A stretch of DNA of 9,560 nucleotides from positions 1 through 9,560 of the forward strand of contig CBFGRU010000119.1 in the NCBI GenBank assembly GCA_965651255.1. The letters are read 5' to 3'. Both the position numbers and the translations under genes were made by a program. Below are positions 6,155 through 9,560 of the stretch, in pieces; position 1 is the stretch's first letter, and each line of letters opens with the position of its first letter. The DNA comes from CBFGRU01 sp965651255 (lineage in GTDB: Bacteria > Planctomycetota > Phycisphaerae > Phycisphaerales > SM1A02). The notes under the pieces are model-generated. The model saw only the letters and a program-made list of their open reading frames with translations. It was not told the origin of the DNA and searched no databases.

Positions 6155-7020
6155 CCCGTCGCTACGACCTGCTTGTGGTCGACCTTGACGGCACGCTGCT
6201 GAATCGCGCCGGAGAAGTCACTGCGCGCAATGCAGCTGCCGTTCGCGAAGCAATTGACGCGGGCTATCACGTCATGATCGCGACGGGTCGTGCGCACGGT
6301 GAATCAACGCACGCTCTAGCCGCACTCGACTTGCCCGGTGCGGCAATCACCGCGGGTGGGGCGATTCTGTGCGAGGCACGGACCGGGCGCACGATCGAAC
6401 GCCGAGCGATCCCCACTGACCTCGTTCAGTCCATCGCCGCAACGCTCGTCGATCATGGGCATGTCGCCCATGTGCTCAAGGATCGGCACACCACCGGGTA
6501 TGACTATCTCATGGTGGGTGATGCCGATCTGGATCCGGCGACGGAGTGGTGGATTCGCACGTTCGATGTCAGAGCGGAATTCGTCCCCACGATCGATCAT
6601 GATCCTCATCCACGGGAGTCCGTACGAGTTGGAACCGTCTCTGCGGGGGCGGAACTGGCCATGCTCGCAGGAAATCTGCAGGAGCACCTCGGTGATCGTG
6701 TTAACCTGCAATACTGGCCCGCGGTCACCGAGAGCCAGGCCACTGGCACCCTCACGCACCTGCTCGAAGTCTTCAGTCCGCGGGTGGACAAGTGGACCAT
6801 GATCGAGCACTGGTGTCGGCAGAACAGCATCGATTTGGCCCGCACGGTCGCAATCGGCGACGGCCTGAACGATGTGCAGATGATTCATCACGCTGGTCTC
6901 GGCATTGCCATGGGGAATGCCGATGCAGTCGTGTTGCACGAGGCCGCGCAGGTCACCGCATCAAATGATCAGGATGGAGTTGCCCACGCAATCCGCCACG
7001 TTCTTGACGGTCGATGGTAA
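6151..7020 (+). CDS. Cof-type HAD-superfamily phosphatase (HAD-IIB)
   Basis: This is a cytoplasmic hydrolase that probably removes phosphate from a small molecule such as a sugar phosphate or cofactor; the substrate cannot be told from the sequence. The 289-residue product has all four HAD motifs: motif I DLDGT (11-15; nucleophile D11, acid/base D13), motif II ATGR (44-47; T45), motif III lysine K214 in SPRVDKWTMIEHW, and motif IV GDGLND (236-241; D237, D241), which holds Mg2+. The cap domain between motifs II and III (about 80-200) is of the C2 type of the Cof/YidA group, and the length is usual for that family (about 270-290). The C-terminal GIAMGNADAVV is also typical. The start at 6151 has only a weak ribosome site. 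Its neighbours give no firm clue to substrate. Confidence 0.88.
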   Translation: MTRRYDLLVVDLDGTLLNRAGEVTARNAAAVREAIDAGYHVMIATGRAHGESTHALAALDLPGAAITAGGAILCEARTGRTIERRAIPTDLVQSIAATLVDHGHVAHVLKDRHTTGYDYLMVGDADLDPATEWWIRTFDVRAEFVPTIDHDPHPRESVRVGTVSAGAELAMLAGNLQEHLGDRVNLQYWPAVTESQATGTLTHLLEVFSPRVDKWTMIEHWCRQNSIDLARTVAIGDGLNDVQMIHHAGLGIAMGNADAVVLHEAAQVTASNDQDGVAHAIRHVLDGRW

Positions 7021-7082
7021 AACAGGTGCATGGAATGTGGCCTGCCGAGCTGCTCCCCCATCTACGCTGAGGAGATGTCACC

Positions 7083-8408
7083 ATGATCCGGCGTCGAACA
7101 GGCACCATCGTCCTCGTTGCAGTGTTGTCCTTTCCACAGTTGACTGCTTTGGCAGCGGAGCCGAGCGTGTGCGGCCTGTCGAATCAGGAACGGCCGGATG
7201 GAGAGCCGGAACCACCGCTCTGCCGCGCTGCGCGCAGTGGCGATCTTGATGCCGTGAGATCACTTGTGTCCGGCGGTGCCAGCACCAACGAGGTCGATGA
7301 CTTCGCACGAACACCCCTCATGTTGGCTGCCGCGTCAAAGAATGGAACGGAGGAACTGCTGCGTTTCCTGGTGCAGTCCGGCGCCGTAGTGACCAGCCGC
7401 GATCAGAATGGGTGGACCGCAACTCATTACGCATCCGCGTTCGGAGATGTCGAGCGTCTTCAGTTCCTCCTGTCGGCGGGAGGCGATGTGCACGCCATCA
7501 CTGAGGATGGCGAGACGCCCTTGCACGCGGCTTGCTCCTTCGGTGATGCACCGCGCGTGCAACTTCTGCTGGATACCGGTGTGGACATCAATGCGGTTCG
7601 AGCCGATGGCGGCACACCCCTGGTGGCTGCTGCTGAGTATGGACACAGCGATGCAGCGGTCCTGCTGCTCAACGCAGGTGCAGAACCGCGTGCGATTACA
7701 CGTTCGGGTCGAGATGCACTGATGTTTGCTGCCTCGATCGCAGCCGATGACGTGGTCGAGATGCTCATCGATCGCGGTGTTTCGGTGACGCGAAGTGATC
7801 TCGAAGGTCGCACACCACTCATGTGGGCTGCACGTGGCGGAACGACTCGAACGCTTGACCTCCTGCTGGCCGCCGGGGCCAACATCGAGCAGCGCGATGA
7901 GCAGGGCTGGACGGCCCTTCTGCATGCGGCGATGGATGGCTCCGCCGAAACCATCTCCCACCTTCTTACGCTGAAGGCAGACCGCGATGTCACCGATGCA
8001 CGTGGGCTGAATACCCTCGGTGTGGCAGCACTGTACGGGAGCGGAGAGACCGTTCGAGGATGTCTCGAGGCCGGATTTGCAGTCGAGTCGGCCGGCCGTA
8101 ATCGGCTTTCGCCACTGATGCTTGCCGCATACCGCGACAAGGCCGAAAGTGTCAGGGCGCTGCTTGATGCAGGGGCCGAGATTGATCGACGTGACCCACG
8201 AGGGCAGACCGCACTGATGTTCGCGTGTGCGTATGCGCGGCTCGAAACAATCAAGATCCTTCTCGACGCCGGGGCCGATCCGACCATTACCAGTCAACTC
8301 GGGTGGACCGCACTGCGTGATGCCCAGCATCGTCCTGATTTCGATGCACAAAAGAAAGAAATCATCGCACTTGTCCAGGAGGCGACCAGCGCATGGAAGA
8401 CGCGCTGA
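7083..8408 (+). CDS. Exported ankyrin-repeat protein
   Basis: The 441-residue protein is almost all ankyrin repeats, a helical stack that binds other proteins; no enzyme domain is present. A clear Sec signal peptide (1-24: RRR, hydrophobic core, TALA then AEPS) sends it out of the cytoplasm. Two cysteines (C30, C47) flank the first repeat and could form a disulfide. I count about eleven 33-residue repeats from residue 45 to about 415 plus a degenerate C-terminal cap. Many show the TPLxxAA...G...LLxxGA consensus, for example TPLHAACSFGD and TPLMWAARGG. The start is well set by GAGGAG (7069-7074) 8 bases before the ATG. The gene follows the HAD gene by 62 bp and overlaps the next gene by 16 bp, so a partnership with the M14-type lipoprotein is likely. 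The binding target is unknown. Confidence 0.9.
   Translation: MIRRRTGTIVLVAVLSFPQLTALAAEPSVCGLSNQERPDGEPEPPLCRAARSGDLDAVRSLVSGGASTNEVDDFARTPLMLAAASKNGTEELLRFLVQSGAVVTSRDQNGWTATHYASAFGDVERLQFLLSAGGDVHAITEDGETPLHAACSFGDAPRVQLLLDTGVDINAVRADGGTPLVAAAEYGHSDAAVLLLNAGAEPRAITRSGRDALMFAASIAADDVVEMLIDRGVSVTRSDLEGRTPLMWAARGGTTRTLDLLLAAGANIEQRDEQGWTALLHAAMDGSAETISHLLTLKADRDVTDARGLNTLGVAALYGSGETVRGCLEAGFAVESAGRNRLSPLMLAAYRDKAESVRALLDAGAEIDRRDPRGQTALMFACAYARLETIKILLDAGADPTITSQLGWTALRDAQHRPDFDAQKKEIIALVQEATSAWKTR
8377..8382 (+). promoter_or_regulatory. Ribosome binding site inside the ankyrin gene
   Basis: A perfect AGGAGG lies within the last codons of the ankyrin gene, 10 bases before the ATG at 8393. 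It is among the strongest ribosome sites in the window. It supports the 8393 start of the M14-type gene over an in-frame GTG at 8426. Confidence 0.7.
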
Positions 8409-9250
8409 TTCATCGCCAAGGGTGGGTGAACAAACGCATCAGTTTCCTGGCGATGTTCGTTCCTGTTTTGTGCATGTGGACCAGCGGCTGCTCCACATCG
8501 TCGCCACTCGTGCACAATGTTCCCGCATCGCCACCGAGTGACCGCCCCATGATTACGCCGGTGACGATGGCCGTCGGCCGAAGTGTGCATGGTCGATCAA
8601 TTGATGCGGTGATTCTCGGAGATCCGACTGCGCCATGTGCGGCCCTTTTCATGGCGACCATTCACGGAAACGAACCGGCCGGTACACCGCTGATGTATCG
8701 ACTCGTGCGCGTCCTCGCCGCGGCACCCGAACAATTCCATCGTGAGAAAGTCATCATCCTGCCGGTGGTCAATCCCGACGGACTGGCTGCCTTTCGACGA
8801 ACCAACGCGCGCGGGATCGACCTCAACCGAAACTTCGCCGCAATGAATCATCGCGCGAATCACCGAAGCGGGCCGATAGAGCTGAGCGAACCGGAAGCCA
8901 ATGCGATTGCAGATCTGATTGAGCGCGAAAGGCCGCGCATCATCGTCAGTCTGCACCAACCCCTGTCCTGCGTTGATTACGATGGACCCGGGCGTGAGTT
9001 GGCGGAACTCATGTCTCAGGCAACGGGGCTGCCGATCCGCAAGCTCGGCGCACGTCCCGGTTCACTCGGATCCTTCGCCGGGGTGGATCTTGAACTTCCC
9101 ATCATCACCCTGGAGTTGCCGGGCGCGGCAACGAACTGGTCCGACGACGAGTTATGGGACCGCTATGGTCACGCGCTGCTCGTTGCGCTTCGGTACGCGA
9201 TGAGGGTTCAGTCGGAAGTTGCTGGCGATCCGGTGCCATCCAGCCGATAG
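8393..9250 (+). CDS. M14-family zinc peptidase, MpaA-like (murein peptide amidase), predicted lipoprotein
   Basis: This is a zinc metallopeptidase of the M14 carboxypeptidase fold, closest by motif to E. coli MpaA, which cuts the gamma-D-Glu/diaminopimelate bond of murein tripeptides. Zinc ligands are H91 and E94 (IHGNEPAG) and H188 (VSLHQPLSCVD). R146 in GIDLNRNF (141-148) is the substrate-carboxylate region, and E241 in TLELPG is the likely catalytic glutamate. SEPEANAI also matches MpaA. Unlike cytoplasmic MpaA, the 285-residue product opens with a signal sequence (about 12-32) ending TSGC, a lipobox-like site with C33, so it is probably a membrane-anchored lipoprotein. A GTG at 8426 would give a shorter, more typical n-region, but AGGAGG before 8393 favours the longer form. 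The start lies inside the end of the ankyrin gene, suggesting translational coupling. Confidence 0.85.
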   Translation: MEDALIHRQGWVNKRISFLAMFVPVLCMWTSGCSTSSPLVHNVPASPPSDRPMITPVTMAVGRSVHGRSIDAVILGDPTAPCAALFMATIHGNEPAGTPLMYRLVRVLAAAPEQFHREKVIILPVVNPDGLAAFRRTNARGIDLNRNFAAMNHRANHRSGPIELSEPEANAIADLIERERPRIIVSLHQPLSCVDYDGPGRELAELMSQATGLPIRKLGARPGSLGSFAGVDLELPIITLELPGAATNWSDDELWDRYGHALLVALRYAMRVQSEVAGDPVPSSR

Positions 9251-9276
9251 GTCAATCAGTGCAGGTGAATGCAGCC

Positions 9277-9477
9277 ATGTCGGCCATGATGTACGGAGCG
9301 TGGGAGTCTGCGCGACTGGCATCGCAGCAACAGGCGCTGGAGGCCGCGGGCGTCACGACGCCTGAATTGGCAGAGGCGTACGCCGCCCTGGAGAATGAGG
9401 CAGTGAACCTCTCCCGCGCGGGCAGCATCGCGCTGGAAGCCGCCCTCACGGGCCGCATGTTTGACGCCTACGCCTGA
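9277..9477 (+). CDS. Small helical protein of unknown function
   Basis: I do not recognise this 66-residue protein. It is alanine-rich and predicted to be two helices joined near GVTTPELA: an N-terminal helix (MSAMMYGAWESARLASQQQ...) and a C-terminal one (AYAALENEAVNLSRAGSIAL...). It has no cysteine, signal peptide or membrane segment. I chose the ATG at 9277 because AGGTGA (9263-9268) lies 8 bases upstream; in-frame GTGs at 9259 and 9265 would add six or four residues. The pattern of a short N-terminal amphipathic helix and a C-terminal VNLxRAxxIALEA helix faintly recalls the terminal helices of flagellar rod/hook proteins, but this is only a resemblance. It begins 26 bp after the M14-type gene and is probably the last gene of the run. 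Confidence 0.6.
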   Translation: MSAMMYGAWESARLASQQQALEAAGVTTPELAEAYAALENEAVNLSRAGSIALEAALTGRMFDAYA

Positions 9478-9503
9478 GCTTCACAGAGTCGATCGAATCA
9501 TCA

Positions 9504-9518
9504 TCGGGCACTACCCGA
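9504..9518. other. Short inverted repeat between convergent gene ends
   Basis: TCGGG (9504-9508) and CCCGA (9514-9518) form a 5-bp stem around CACTA, 26 bases after the stop of the small helical gene. No T-run follows on either strand, so it is at best a weak or Rho-assisted stop signal. Its right arm overlaps the probable end of a minus-strand gene. Confidence 0.25.
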
Positions 9519-9560
9519 GTGCGCGCTCCCGTTCTTCATCCACATCAGGTGCGATGCGGG
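9511..9560 (-). CDS. Possible 3' end of a minus-strand gene, truncated by the window edge
   Basis: On the minus strand one frame enters from the right edge and ends at TAG (9513-9511). Its 15 codons read RIAPDVDEERERALG, a charged, helix-like tail that looks like a real protein C-terminus. Converging ends here would also explain why the + strand gene run stops at 9477. With only 15 codons no family can be named, and the frame could be chance. Confidence 0.3.
   Translation of the reverse strand, partial: RIAPDVDEERERALG

Noticed and set aside
7460..8287. Minus-strand open frame of 275 codons
   Set aside because: Ser/Ala/Arg-rich shadow antisense to the ankyrin gene, with no ribosome site or family motif.
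7335..8351. Minus-strand open frame of 338 codons
   Set aside because: It lies wholly antisense to the ankyrin gene, has a cysteine/arginine-rich composition with no recognisable domain, and is explained by the codon bias of the + strand gene.

Overview
The window is GC-rich, densely coded bacterial chromosome. The genes are mostly on the + strand, the protein families are ordinary housekeeping and envelope types, and I see no insertion sequence, phage gene, CRISPR array, rRNA or tRNA. Gene style suggests a Gram-negative-like lineage: a periplasmic-type PstS with a Sec signal and no lipobox, a lipoprotein of the murein-peptidase type, an exported ankyrin protein, and weak or absent Shine-Dalgarno sequences before several genes. 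My best guess is Planctomycetota (Phycisphaerae-like), but that is an impression, not a demonstrated assignment.

Region 1 (about 175-5148) is a complete high-affinity phosphate uptake operon in the order pstS-pstC-pstA-pstB-phoU. PstS binds phosphate outside the inner membrane, PstC and PstA form the channel, PstB powers transport, and PhoU is the negative regulator and signalling adaptor. The genes are 3 bp apart, overlapping by 4 bp, 5 bp apart and 59 bp apart, so they probably form one transcript. No PhoR/PhoB pair is inside the window and I could not find a convincing Pho box in the 174 bases before pstS. The unusual point is PstA, which has roughly 120 extra residues between its third and fourth membrane helices, on the predicted outer face.

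Region 2 (about 5174-6089) is a divergent pair. A small Bfd-like [2Fe-2S] protein lies on the minus strand and ends at a strong intrinsic terminator. A cysteine-free ArsR-type winged-helix regulator lies on the + strand. The roughly 200 bp between their starts holds a 22-bp palindrome with 7-bp perfect arms, a good operator candidate.

Region 3 (6151-9477) continues on the + strand. It holds a Cof-type HAD phosphatase, an exported protein made almost wholly of ankyrin repeats, and a lipoprotein of the M14 carboxypeptidase/MpaA type whose start overlaps the ankyrin gene by 16 bp. A short unrecognised helical protein follows. Spacing (61, 62, -16 and 26 bp) allows co-transcription, and the ankyrin/peptidase overlap suggests a working pair in the envelope. 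The last 50 bases appear to hold the 3' end of a minus-strand gene running in from the right.
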